A DNA stretch of 64,000 nucleotides, taken from positions 6,386,501 to 6,450,500 of the forward strand of contig NZ_CP026681.1 in the NCBI RefSeq assembly GCF_002949735.1. The letters are read 5' to 3'. Positions within the stretch are counted from its first letter, which is position 1, and the number at the start of each line of letters is the position of its first letter. The stretch comes from Nostoc sp. 'Peltigera membranacea cyanobiont' N6 (GTDB lineage Bacteria; Cyanobacteriota; Cyanobacteriia; Cyanobacteriales; Nostocaceae). Below the pieces are notes generated by a model, which saw only the letters and a program-made list of their open reading frames with translations, ran no database searches and was not told the origin of the DNA. Below, piece by piece: positions 1 to 8,903 of the stretch. Position numbers and translations under genes: made by a program.

Positions 1-510
1 GCGGGTGCTGTAGCGTCTGGCGGTGAGATTCTGCTATTTCTCCATGCAGATACCCGTTTACCGACTGGGTTTGATGAGATGATTTGCACAGCGCTACAAC
101 AGCCTGGGACTGTAGCTGGTGCATTTAATTTGCGGATTGATGCCCCACTTTTGAGTTTAAGGTGGGTGGAGTTGGGTGTAAAGTGGCGATCGCATTTTTG
201 CCAAATGCCCTACGGCGACCAAGCAATTTTTTTAACCAAGGAATCATTTCAGCAAATTGGTGGTTTTCCTGAATTGCCTATCATGGAAGATTTTGAACTC
301 ATCCGTCGGTTAAAAACCATCGGACGCATTGTAATTATCCCTACACCAGTTATTACTTCAGCGCGTAGATGGTTGCAGAAGGGAGTATTCAAAACTACAC
401 TACTTAATCAATTAGTAATTATTGCTTATCTACTCGGCGTTTCACCTGAGCGAATTCGTACCTGGTATCGCCGAGAAAAATTTAAGGGAATTAAACTGTT
501 TCTCATGTAG
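1..510 (+). CDS. Glycosyltransferase family 2, TIGR04283-like (3' part)
   Basis: The gene enters from the left edge; reading is open from base 1 to the TAG at 508-510, giving 169 residues of the C-terminal part. The stretch ILLFLHADTRLP carries the DxD-like metal/nucleotide-sugar site of GT-A fold enzymes. PYGDQAIF, GGFPELPIMEDFEL and SARRWLQKG match the family annotated as TIGR04283, a glycosyltransferase often placed in arsenosugar-type gene sets. The C-terminal LLNQLVIIAYLLGVSPERI looks like a membrane-associating helix. The nucleotide-binding N-terminus lies outside the window. Two TVP38 proteins and a disulfide oxidoreductase follow on the same strand, a common company for this family. 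The family call is firm; the actual sugar acceptor is not visible. Confidence 0.85.
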   Translation, partial: AGAVASGGEILLFLHADTRLPTGFDEMICTALQQPGTVAGAFNLRIDAPLLSLRWVELGVKWRSHFCQMPYGDQAIFLTKESFQQIGGFPELPIMEDFELIRRLKTIGRIVIIPTPVITSARRWLQKGVFKTTLLNQLVIIAYLLGVSPERIRTWYRREKFKGIKLFLM

Positions 511-557
511 GTAGTATATCTTAGGGGCATTGGATTGGAGGTGTAGGTTTGAAACTT

Positions 558-809
558 GAGCCTCAGAAGGTCAACGTCGAGCCTCAGAGGGTCAACATCG
601 TGCCTCAGAAGGTCAACATTAAGCCTCAGAAGGTCAACATTGAGCATCAGAAGGTCAACATCGAGCCTCAGAAGGTCAACGTCGAGCTTCAGAAGGTCAA
701 CGTCGAGCTTCAGAAGGTCAACATCGAGCCTCAGAAGGTCAACATTGAGCCTCAGAAGGTCAACGTCGAGCCTCAGAAGGTCAACATTGAGCTTCAGAAG
801 GTCAAATTT
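558..809 (+). repeat. 21-bp tandem repeat, 12 units
   Basis: Twelve consecutive 21-bp units with the consensus GAG-CCTCAGAAGGTCAAC-ATC, differing by only a few bases each (CCT/CTT/CAT, ATC/ATT/GTC). The period is a multiple of three, so frames stay open: the frame joined to the next gene reads EPQKVN(I/V), another reads LRRSTSS, and the opposite strand is open as well. Every unit but one holds AGAAGG, which resembles a Shine-Dalgarno core. The array ends seven bases before the likely ATG of the membrane protein gene. It may be a leader minisatellite or an N-terminal heptad extension started from the TTG at 549. Confidence 0.95.
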
Positions 810-815
810 ATAAAA

Positions 816-1574
816 ATGAAGAAGCGTTTATTAACTTCTAAACTTAAACTGCTACTCCTAAGTTGCCTAATTCTCACTCTAATAATTGTCGCTAAACAGT
901 TGAACATTCAGGGACTTCTACAGACCTCAGTCATTTGGGTTGAGAGTCTTGGAATTTTAGGGCCTATCGCTTACATAGTTATTTACAACTTGGCAACATT
1001 ACTGTTTATACCAGGTTCCCTCTTAACGCTCGAAGGTGGTTTTCTGTTTGGAGTATTTTGGGGGTCAATATATGTGCTAATTGCTGCAATGCTTGGAGCA
1101 ACCTTGGCTTTTCTCGTTGGCCGCTACCTTTCGCGAGATTGGGTTTCTCGACAAATGGACAAACATCCTAAATTTAAAGCGATTGATTTAGCAGTTGCTA
1201 AAGAAGGATGGAAAATTGTCTTGCTAACTCGTCTCTCTCCCGTTTTTCCTTTCAATTTATTGAATTACGCTTTTGGAGTAACACAGGTTTCTCTGAAAGA
1301 CTATATATTAGGTTCCTTTGGGATTATTCCCGGTACTGTAATGTACGTTTATATTGGTTCTTTAGCTGGTAATCTTGCCATGATTAACACGACTCATCAA
1401 CCAACTACTCCAGAAACTCAAGTTTGGCAATGGGTAATGCGAGTAGTTGGGTTAATTGCTACCGTTGCCGTAACGGTCTATATCACAAAAGTAGCTCAAA
1501 AAGCATTAGCTCAAAGTGTAGCAATCCAAGAAATAACAATCCATGACAAAACTAACAATCATTCAGATATTTAA
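816..1574 (+). CDS. TVP38/TMEM64 family membrane protein (VTT domain), copy 1
   Basis: A 252-residue inner-membrane protein of the DedA/TVP38 superfamily. Visible family features are the hydrophobic N-terminus, the FIPGSLLTLEGGFLFG re-entrant loop segment, the GATLAFLVGRYLSRDWV helix, the TRLSPVFPFNLLNYAFG motif and the C-terminal GIIPGTVMYVYIGSLAG. These proteins are thought to move lipids or small solutes across the membrane; the substrate here is unknown. The ATG at 816 gives the normal length and aligns with the start of the next paralogue. A TTG at 549 would add 89 residues made of the heptad repeat, and cannot be excluded. The 3' end overlaps the next gene by 32 bases, implying co-translation. 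Confidence 0.9.
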   Translation: MKKRLLTSKLKLLLLSCLILTLIIVAKQLNIQGLLQTSVIWVESLGILGPIAYIVIYNLATLLFIPGSLLTLEGGFLFGVFWGSIYVLIAAMLGATLAFLVGRYLSRDWVSRQMDKHPKFKAIDLAVAKEGWKIVLLTRLSPVFPFNLLNYAFGVTQVSLKDYILGSFGIIPGTVMYVYIGSLAGNLAMINTTHQPTTPETQVWQWVMRVVGLIATVAVTVYITKVAQKALAQSVAIQEITIHDKTNNHSDI

Positions 1575-2316
1575 AAGTATTGATTTCAAATACTTGCAGA
1601 AGTTTTTTAGTCTAAGTACATTAATATTATTGATATTGGTAAGCGCTTTTTTATTAAATACAGACTCGGCTTTTGCACAAGAATCTCTAAATCCAAATTC
1701 TTTTAATCCCCAAGCTATTTTACGCGAAGCCTTGCAGTGGATTGATAGCTTGGGTGCGTTGGGAGCCATAGCTTTTATTGCCATTTATATTATCGCTACC
1801 GTCGCTTTTTTCCCAGGTTCTATTCTCACCTTGGGAGCGGGTGTAATTTTTGGTGCAGTTTGGGGTTCTCTCTACGTATTTATCGGTGCGACCCTTGGCG
1901 CTACTGCTGCTTTCCTTGTGGGACGTTATTTAGCAAGGGGCTGGGTCGCTGGTAAAATCGCAGATAACAAAAAATTTGCCGCTATTGACCAAGCAGTTGG
2001 TAGAGAAGGATTAAAAATTGTCCTGTTAACGAGACTCTCACCCATATTTCCTTTCAATTTATTAAATTATGCCTTTGGCATCACGGGAGTATCACTTAAA
2101 GATTACTTCATCGGCTCTGTAGGCATGATTCCCGGAACTATTATGTACGTTTATATAGGTTCCCTTGCAGGTAATTTAGCCATGATTGGTACTGAAGCTC
2201 AACCTACCAACCCAACTTTACAATGGGTAATTCGGATTTTGGGTTTGATTGCGACAGTCGCCGTTACAGTTTATGTCACCCGAATTGCACGCAAAGCTTT
2301 AGAAGAGGAATTGTAG
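1543..2316 (+). CDS. TVP38/TMEM64 family membrane protein (VTT domain), copy 2
   Basis: A 257-residue paralogue of the preceding protein, with the same ordered motifs: FFPGSILTLGAGVIFG, GATLGATAAFLVGRYLARGW, TRLSPIFPFNLLNYAFG and GMIPGTIMYVYIGSLAGNLAM. It differs by an N-terminal hydrophobic segment ending in NTDSAFAQES that looks like a signal peptide or first membrane helix. Its ATG lies inside the end of copy 1 (32-base overlap), so the two are translationally coupled. The oxidoreductase gene starts 264 bases downstream on the same strand. The tandem arrangement is a recent-looking duplication; whether the two proteins form heteromers is unknown. Confidence 0.92.
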   Translation: MTKLTIIQIFKSIDFKYLQKFFSLSTLILLILVSAFLLNTDSAFAQESLNPNSFNPQAILREALQWIDSLGALGAIAFIAIYIIATVAFFPGSILTLGAGVIFGAVWGSLYVFIGATLGATAAFLVGRYLARGWVAGKIADNKKFAAIDQAVGREGLKIVLLTRLSPIFPFNLLNYAFGITGVSLKDYFIGSVGMIPGTIMYVYIGSLAGNLAMIGTEAQPTNPTLQWVIRILGLIATVAVTVYVTRIARKALEEEL

Positions 2317-2580
2317 GACAGCATAATTGTGCTACCCCACTGTGGTCTATTCAACAGCAAATTGCTGTAAATTATCGATTGTTGAAAGGTTTATACAGGA
2401 AAGCTTCAATCGAATCTGTCAATTCCCAAACGGACAAAACAACTCAAAGGCTGTATTCCTTATTAAACAAGCATAAAAAATAAAAGACTGAGCCGCCTTA
2501 ATTTATCAGGATTCCTAATTTTGAATTCCCCAAAAGGCAGTTGACTTTAGTATTTACAATTCTTAGAAGAGGTTTAGCTA

Positions 2581-4137
2581 ATGACCAATTCAGATTTAGA
2601 GAGAGTCACGGTTCGCCCAACGGATGAGTATAACCAAAAGTTAGTATCTTACGTCCATCCGCCAAACTGGGTTAATCCTCAACCGGCAGATGTTTATGAT
2701 TTAGTAGTAATTGGGGCTGGTACGGCGGGATTAGTTGTAGCTGCGGGGGCTGCGGGTTTGGATTTGGGTTTAAAAGTGGCGTTAATTGAAAAGCATCTCA
2801 TGGGTGGAGATTGCTTAAATGTTGGTTGCGTACCATCTAAAACGATTATTCGGTCTGCCCGCGTCGTTGGCGAAATCTGGGATGCTAAAGAATTGGGAGT
2901 TAATATTCCCCAACATAATATTGATATTGATATTGATTTTCCCAAAGTCATGGCCAGGATGCGGCGGGTAAGGGCTGATATTAGTCATAATGACTCGGCG
3001 GAGCGGTTTCAAAAGTTAGGTGTCGATGTCTTTTTAGGTAGCGGTCGATTTGCAAGTAAAAATACCGTGGAAGTTGGCGACAAAACCCTCCGGTTTAAAA
3101 AAGCTGTAATTGCTACTGGCGCAAGAGCCGCACAACTTTCGATTCCGGGAATTGAAAAGGCGGGTTATCTAACTAATGAGACGGTTTTTTCTCTAATTCA
3201 ACGACCGGAACGTTTGGCGGTGATTGGTGGCGGCCCCATTGGTTGCGAATTAGCGCAAGCTTTCCGGCGCTTGGGTTCTGAAGTGGTACTTTTCCATAGC
3301 GGTTCTCATCTGTTGAATAAAGAAGACGCTGAAGCTGCTGAAATTCTGCAAAAGGTTTTAATTAGCGAAGGAATTCGCGTGGTTTTGAATTCCAAATTAG
3401 AAGAAGTGGTAACTGTTACTCAGGGGAAACGGCTTTACTTTTCCTCCAATGGTCATCGAGATTCGGTGACAGTAGATGAAATTTTAGTCGGTGCGGGGCG
3501 ATCGCCAAATGTGGAAGGTTTAAATTTAGAATCAGTGGGGGTGAAATACGACAAGCGCCAAGGTGTAAAGGTAAATGATTACCTCCAGACGACCAATCCC
3601 AAAATTTATGCGGCTGGCGATATCTGCATGAACTGGAAATTTACCCATGCTGCTGATGCGGCGGCGCGGATTGTAATTAAAAATACGCTGTTTTCTCCCT
3701 TTGGTTTAGGGCGCTCGAAACTCAGTAGTCTGGTGATGCCGTGGGTAACTTATACTGACCCAGAAATTGCCCACGTAGGCATGTCCGAACACGAGGCGCA
3801 GAAATTAGGTATTGAAGTGACGACAATCAAGATACCTTTTAATAGTGTAGACCGAGCGATCGCCGATGGTGAAGAGTCAGGATTTCTCAAAATCCACCAT
3901 AAAAAGGGGTCTGATGAAATTATCGGTGCAACTATTATTGCCAGTCATGCGGGTGAAACGATCTCAGAAATAACTACAGCAATAGTGAATAAAATCGGCT
4001 TGAGTAAATTAAGCAGTGTGATTCATCCTTATCCCACTCAAGCCGAAGCTATAAAAAAGGCGGCTGATGCTTATCGCCGCACACTCTTAACATCAAATGC
4101 CAAAAAACTATTGGGATTTTTGACAAAGTTATCTTGA
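2581..4137 (+). CDS. FAD-dependent pyridine nucleotide-disulfide oxidoreductase (mercuric-reductase-like)
   Basis: 518 residues. An N-terminal extension of about 42 residues precedes the FAD Rossmann motif VIGAGTAG. The redox-active disulfide is in GGDCLNVGCVPSK; the NAD(P)H Rossmann motif is AVIGGGPIGCELAQAF; the second FAD contact is IYAAGDI. The dimerisation domain ends with IHPYPTQAEAIKKAAD, which holds the His-x4-Glu dyad used by dihydrolipoyl dehydrogenase and glutathione reductase. The C-terminal Cys pair of true MerA and its N-terminal HMA domain are absent, so mercury reduction is unlikely despite the usual database label. Linkage to TVP38 genes is common in bacteria and suggests a shared membrane/redox role. 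Substrate not identifiable. Confidence 0.88.
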   Translation: MTNSDLERVTVRPTDEYNQKLVSYVHPPNWVNPQPADVYDLVVIGAGTAGLVVAAGAAGLDLGLKVALIEKHLMGGDCLNVGCVPSKTIIRSARVVGEIWDAKELGVNIPQHNIDIDIDFPKVMARMRRVRADISHNDSAERFQKLGVDVFLGSGRFASKNTVEVGDKTLRFKKAVIATGARAAQLSIPGIEKAGYLTNETVFSLIQRPERLAVIGGGPIGCELAQAFRRLGSEVVLFHSGSHLLNKEDAEAAEILQKVLISEGIRVVLNSKLEEVVTVTQGKRLYFSSNGHRDSVTVDEILVGAGRSPNVEGLNLESVGVKYDKRQGVKVNDYLQTTNPKIYAAGDICMNWKFTHAADAAARIVIKNTLFSPFGLGRSKLSSLVMPWVTYTDPEIAHVGMSEHEAQKLGIEVTTIKIPFNSVDRAIADGEESGFLKIHHKKGSDEIIGATIIASHAGETISEITTAIVNKIGLSKLSSVIHPYPTQAEAIKKAADAYRRTLLTSNAKKLLGFLTKLS

Positions 4138-4142
4138 GCAAA

Positions 4143-4174
4143 ATCAGCGAACAGTCACATAACTGTTCGCTGAT
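4143..4174. terminator. Bidirectional hairpin between converging genes
   Basis: A perfect 13-bp inverted repeat, ATCAGCGAACAGT / ACTGTTCGCTGAT, with a six-base loop CACATA. It fills the 47-base space between the stop of the oxidoreductase (plus) and the stop of the PA14 protein (minus), so it can end transcription from both sides. There is no long T run on either side. Confidence 0.75.
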
Positions 4175-4184
4175 ATGTCAATCT

Positions 4185-7100
4185 CTAAACAGGTCGGAAG
4201 CGATCGATCTCGCCTGTGACGATGTTTGCGAAATACAGATTGCCATCCTGTCCAGTGGTAAGTTGTGTAGGCACTCCTTGTTCTGCTGTCAGGGTAGCAA
4301 ACCGATTAACTGAGACAACTTTGCCGTTACTATCGAATTTCAAAGCATCGATAGTTCCTTGACTGAAATCACCAACGAATAAAGATCCTTGATAGATTGA
4401 GGGGAAAGTACTACCTGTGTAAAAGTCACCCACAATAATCGAATTGGAAGAATAATGCTTGTAGGTGTAAGCTGGCGCTGTAACTGCTTTGCCACTATTA
4501 TAAAAATCTTGCGCCGCATCTAGGACAGCATATTTTGGTTGTTTCAGGCTGACAATATTGCCATTGGCATCAAGACCACCTTCATAGAATGGCCAGCCAA
4601 AGTTTTGTCCTGGTTTTCCGATATTCACCTCTTCATAAGTACTGAAGCCAACATCACCGATATAGGGGGTATTGGTGGTCTTATCAATTGTGAACCGGAA
4701 GGGGTTACGCAGACCAAAGTCATAGACCTTGGAACGATTGCTATTGGGATCGCCATTGTAGAAAGGATTACTTGATAAACCTTTACCTGTAATCGCATCA
4801 ATATGCAAAAGCTTACCGGACAGATTATCGATATCCTGGACGCGAATTGCTCGCGGATCTATGCCATTGTAGGAAGTGCCATCTCCGAAGCTAACAAACA
4901 GAGAACCATCAGTACCAAACTTCACAGTCCCAACTGAGTGAGATGCGCTATCGTTGGCGACAAAATTCTGGATATTTTGGACTTTATCAAGATTATTGAG
5001 ATAATCTTGCAAGCTGGTAAACAGCTTACCAGTATCTTTGTTGATAATTCCTGATGGTGCGTAGCCAAGTGTGACATCTGTGCTATCTCCATCTGGGTGG
5101 CTGATATTATCCCAAGTACCATTTGTGCCTATCAGCACAACTTCACTGCCAGCAATGGCAGTAGTGTAATTAGTGTTGGGATCGGCTGTGACGCGAGTTA
5201 GCCTTCCAGTTCGATTCGCTCTCTTGTCGCGATCGTCCAATGTGGTATTGGGATTGTTCTTAGGGTTTTTTGGATCGGTTTCTGGTGGATCGTAACTATA
5301 CAACAGGTAAACGTAGTTGTTACCATTTGGATTTTTGCCAAAATCTGGGTGGACGGCAATGCTTAACAAACCGCGATCGTTAACATCACTTACCTCGTCA
5401 GAAATATCGATAAATGGTGTTGCTAATAAACTGCCATTTTTCATTATTCGCACTACCCCATCTTTCTGGGCAATGAACATGGTACTACCATCAGATGTCC
5501 AGTCAAAAGCTGTGGGTTGAGTCAAACCAGAAGCTACCGAATCTATAACAAACTTACCAGAGTCATTATCAAGAATAGTGATAGTTGTCTGTTGATTAGT
5601 TAGTTGGACTCCAACTGCATTACTAAACTTCAAAGTAAATGCTTCATTTGATTCCCCAACATTGTCATTAATTATGGGGATAACAATTGTCTTGCTGACT
5701 TGTCCTGCTGCAAAAGACAAGGTTCCAGATACAGCCTGGTAGTCAGATCCCGCTTTCGCAGTTCCATCCACGGTTACGTAGTTCACACTAGCGGCTCCGG
5801 TAGCGTTACCGCGTGTAGCTATAACCGTAGCAGTACCATCACCTTCATTAACTACTGGCTGACTGAAATCGATGCCAGAGCGATCGTTATCTTGAATCGT
5901 AATTTGGAGAGTTCTTTGGAGTCCTAATGCTGCCCCATCTGGCTGCTCAATAACAAAATTAAATGTTTCATCTGCTTCTGCTAAAGAATCGTCATTGATG
6001 GGAATAGCTACCTGTCTGCTGCTTTGTCCTGGTGCAAAAATAACTGTTCCACCGCTTTCAGTGCCTTCACTTCCGTAGTCAACTCCTGCTGTGGCAGTAC
6101 CAGAGAAGGTGGCATACTTGATTGAAGATGTGCCGCTTAAATCACCTGTTCTCAGTAAGGTGATGATGGCATTACCAGCACCTTCGTTCACAGTCGTGGA
6201 AGCCGATCCTAATGTGATGGTGGTTGGAGATTCCGGCGAATACAGTTGAGATTGAGGAATGATTTGCTTTGTCTGAGAATTGCTTGACCAAGACAGTTGG
6301 GAAACGGCGCTGTATTGATTGTCGTAGTATTCGAGTTTAATGTCATACTTCTGACCTGCAACTAATGCGATCGAGCCACTATTTTCTGTGGTAGATTGAT
6401 CGACAAACTTATTGATGAGTAGTTGATTATTAACCCACAGTCGCACACCATCATCACTATTGGTAGAAAAATTGTAAGTCTCGCTATACTGAGCTTGCAC
6501 CTGACCTGTCCAACGGGCTGAAAAGGTATCTACACCGATAGATGGATCTGGAGAACCAGCCCCCCAAGCAAAGTTCACTGTCGGATCTGTGCGAGTTACC
6601 TTCAGGTTGGTGAAGTCGGCGTTGTCGTAATACTGGGCTTGTAGTCCGTTGCCATTACCAGGTGCGTTGAGATTACTATACAGTTGTGACTGAGGAATGA
6701 TTTGCTTTGCCTGAGAATTGCTTGACCAAGCCAACTGGGAAACGGCACTGTATTGATTTTCGTAGTATTCGAGTTTAATATCGTACTTTTGACCAGCAAC
6801 CAGTGCGATCGAGCCACTAGATTCTGTGGTAGATTGATCGACAAACTTATTAATGATTTGCTGACCATTCACTGACAATCGTACACCATCATCAGCAGTG
6901 GTGTAGAAGTTGTAAGTCTCGCTATACTTGGCTTCTACCTGACCTGTCCAACGGGCTGAGAAGGTATCTGCACCTATGGAAGGATCTGGAGAACCAGCAC
7001 CCCAGAGAAAGTTTACTGTCGGATCTATGCGAGTTACCTTCAGGTTTGTGAAGTCGATATTATCGTAGTACTCTGCTTTAAGTCCATTTCCCTGAGAGAG

Positions 7101-7223
7101 CGCACTGGCGCTAGCGCGAGCAATATTGGATTGTGGTGGATCGATGGTTTGTAGGGCTGATGGAGTAACTGTTGGACTTGCAGCTACTGACAACTGTTGA
7201 TTAAGAACCTGTGAATCATTCAT
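4185..7223 (-). CDS. PA14 x2 - Calx-beta x2 - sorbosone/glucose dehydrogenase-like protein
   Basis: 1012 residues in a clear order. Two nearly identical PA14 modules (about 45-180 and 190-325) with GLKAEYYDN / GLQAQYYDN starts, FSARWTGQV and TTADDGVRL / TNSDDGVRL; PA14 domains usually bind carbohydrate. Two Calx-beta modules follow (about 333-555), each ending in a NDN/NDDS-type turn. The C-terminal 450 residues form a six-bladed quinoprotein-like domain of the glucose/sorbosone dehydrogenase family (QPTAFDWTSDGSTMFIAQKDG, GLLSIAVHPDFG, YDFGLRNPFRFTID, NFGWPFYEGG). No classical signal peptide is visible, as in many large cyanobacterial Calx-beta proteins probably exported by type I secretion. 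Catalysis and cofactor use are not proven; a cell-surface sugar-binding role is also possible. It stands alone between a hairpin and a long AT-rich gap. Confidence 0.88.
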   Translation of the reverse strand: MNDSQVLNQQLSVAASPTVTPSALQTIDPPQSNIARASASALSQGNGLKAEYYDNIDFTNLKVTRIDPTVNFLWGAGSPDPSIGADTFSARWTGQVEAKYSETYNFYTTADDGVRLSVNGQQIINKFVDQSTTESSGSIALVAGQKYDIKLEYYENQYSAVSQLAWSSNSQAKQIIPQSQLYSNLNAPGNGNGLQAQYYDNADFTNLKVTRTDPTVNFAWGAGSPDPSIGVDTFSARWTGQVQAQYSETYNFSTNSDDGVRLWVNNQLLINKFVDQSTTENSGSIALVAGQKYDIKLEYYDNQYSAVSQLSWSSNSQTKQIIPQSQLYSPESPTTITLGSASTTVNEGAGNAIITLLRTGDLSGTSSIKYATFSGTATAGVDYGSEGTESGGTVIFAPGQSSRQVAIPINDDSLAEADETFNFVIEQPDGAALGLQRTLQITIQDNDRSGIDFSQPVVNEGDGTATVIATRGNATGAASVNYVTVDGTAKAGSDYQAVSGTLSFAAGQVSKTIVIPIINDNVGESNEAFTLKFSNAVGVQLTNQQTTITILDNDSGKFVIDSVASGLTQPTAFDWTSDGSTMFIAQKDGVVRIMKNGSLLATPFIDISDEVSDVNDRGLLSIAVHPDFGKNPNGNNYVYLLYSYDPPETDPKNPKNNPNTTLDDRDKRANRTGRLTRVTADPNTNYTTAIAGSEVVLIGTNGTWDNISHPDGDSTDVTLGYAPSGIINKDTGKLFTSLQDYLNNLDKVQNIQNFVANDSASHSVGTVKFGTDGSLFVSFGDGTSYNGIDPRAIRVQDIDNLSGKLLHIDAITGKGLSSNPFYNGDPNSNRSKVYDFGLRNPFRFTIDKTTNTPYIGDVGFSTYEEVNIGKPGQNFGWPFYEGGLDANGNIVSLKQPKYAVLDAAQDFYNSGKAVTAPAYTYKHYSSNSIIVGDFYTGSTFPSIYQGSLFVGDFSQGTIDALKFDSNGKVVSVNRFATLTAEQGVPTQLTTGQDGNLYFANIVTGEIDRFRPV

Positions 7224-8187
7224 TGAGATATATGCCTCACAATAGTATTAAAACTAATTCCACAATCAATGCTTGTAGATTAGTTTTATGTTGAATGGTT
7301 TCAAAAAAATGCCGAATTATTTTAGCTTAAACATATTGATAAGCGGAGCATTATTTACCTATTAATATATTTATTGATTTCAATACTATTCCACTCAATT
7401 GCTGATACAAATTCTTTCTATTTATGCTCCTTTACTGCTTATTTGTATCAATGAAAACAAAATAATATGAAGCTATATACATTGCTATATCTTCTTTAAA
7501 AGCATGTATATAGAAAAACACTTATGAGCAATAAAAGCTAGAGACTACTTTCAGGGCATATTAGTCCTTATGAGTCTTTGTCTTCTCTCAATAAATTTCT
7601 GAATTTTTGATGTATGTAAATTCAGTTTGGTGAATTTAAAAAATCATAGATTACCTCTCTTGAGAGCTTCTAATCTCACCGTTGTGCTAGTGCATAAAGT
7701 TGAGGCAAAGTAACACCCAATTACAGAATATACATACTTAAGTAATAGAAAGTGTAATTTGACATATCTGTTTTTACGTATTGTTTTAGGATTAATCAAT
7801 TACACATTTGACACTAGAACACCGTGTTATGTCTATCTTTTTTGTGGAACTTTGTTTAAATATTCACATTGCTCTACCCTTTTTTAAAGGAAGATCAAAG
7901 TTTTGATGATTTTTGAATAAAAATTACCAACACACTGGATGATCTCATGTTTTTTGGTTGCATAGTTATTAATTACATGAAAATTCTATAAAGAAAAATT
8001 TTAATATTTAAAGATTTGAAAAAGTGTTATTTATCTATGCTTGATATTGACTATCAATTTATATATTTGCTAAGTAGGTCGGTGCAATTAAAGCTAACTA
8101 GGGAAAACTGTTATTTATTCTTTATCGTTAGTCATCAACAAGGTTTTAAGCCTATTTATCTTTCGTAACATAAGTTGGTTTATTCCC
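7224..8187. other. Long AT-rich gap without a gene
   Basis: About 960 bases rich in A and T, with frequent stops in all frames and no recognisable coding or RNA gene. It must hold the promoter of the leftward PA14 gene. The one clear structure is a spaced inverted repeat near 7403-7450. The right end grades into the mgtE relic. Confidence 0.6.
7403..7450. repeat. Spaced 10-bp perfect inverted repeat
   Basis: TGATACAAAT at 7403-7412 and its exact complement ATTTGTATCA at 7441-7450, separated by 28 bases. It lies about 180 bases upstream of the start of the leftward PA14 gene. It could be a cruciform/operator pair or a leader hairpin. Confidence 0.5.
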
Positions 8188-8189
8188 GC

Positions 8190-8800
8190 CAACTTACTTA
8201 CGATAAGCACTAGCTAGGTTATTTGATGAATTACTGGTCATAAGTCGTCAATCATCCGTTAAAACAACAGAGTTCAGCAGAATGCCAAGCTATGTCCCTA
8301 ATATTGGGTTATTAAGCTGATACTGTTGGGCGAATCATGACGCTAGAGTTAATTTCGTTGAAAGAAAACTTTACAGTATCTCAAGTCCTAGAGCGAATTC
8401 ACAATTTAGCTAATCTCAGTGAGATAATTTATTATCTTTATATCACTGATGCGGAAAGGCATTTAACAGGGATTGATATGGTTGCAGGAGTTAGTCTACA
8501 TCCGAACCTGAGTAAAATATTAGCGAAATTATGACCCGTGATATGGTATTTATCCACACTTATACAGACCAAGAAGAAGTTGCAAGATTAAGCAAAAGAT
8601 ATGACTTTCTGGCTGTATCTTTGGTAGATAGAGAACAGCCTCTAGTAAGTATTATTACTGTTAATGATATGATTTACATTATACAAAAATAAACCACCGA
8701 AGATATTTATGTCTTCGGTGGCGGTGTGCAGTCGAGGGACAACGACTATTTTCAGATAAATTTACTGGAAATTGCTTGGCAAAGGGTTGAAAGACAATTG
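8190..8800 (+). pseudogene. mgtE-type magnesium transporter relic (CBS region)
   Basis: Pieces of one MgtE protein follow each other in the correct order but in different frames. Around 8195-8230 the frame reads ALARLFDEL, the N-domain helix. From 8253 it reads LKQQSSAE..ILGY, then an in-frame TAA at 8313-8315, then ADTVGRIMTLELISLKENF through the first CBS unit (8316-8534). A shift of one base leads into the second CBS unit at 8531-8692 (MTRDMVFIH, DQEEVARL, DFLAVSLVD, VNDMIYII). After the TAA at 8690 the same frame continues TTEDIYVFGGGVQS and DYFQINLL, the linker into the membrane domain. The membrane domain itself is lost. Similarity to MgtE is judged from memory of the family. At most the two short CBS fragments could still be translated. 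Confidence 0.82.
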
Positions 8801-8903
8801 TTCAGACGACAAGCCGCTTTGCGTCTACGCAGGGTCAATTATTGAGAGAAATGTTAGGTAATATCGCTACTGGTTAGGCTTATTTTCTGCAAATGACTAA
8901 CTT

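Noticed and set aside
426..647. Minus-strand frame across the repeat (LNVDLLRLNVDLLR)
   Set aside because: A by-product of the same repeat overlapping the end of the glycosyltransferase; no family match.
556..813. Open frame on the plus strand reading LRRSTSS repeats
   Set aside because: It exists only because the 21-bp repeat keeps all frames open; no independent start signal or downstream domain.
2581..4137. Calling the oxidoreductase merA
   Set aside because: The C-terminal cysteine pair and HMA domain of mercuric reductase are absent.
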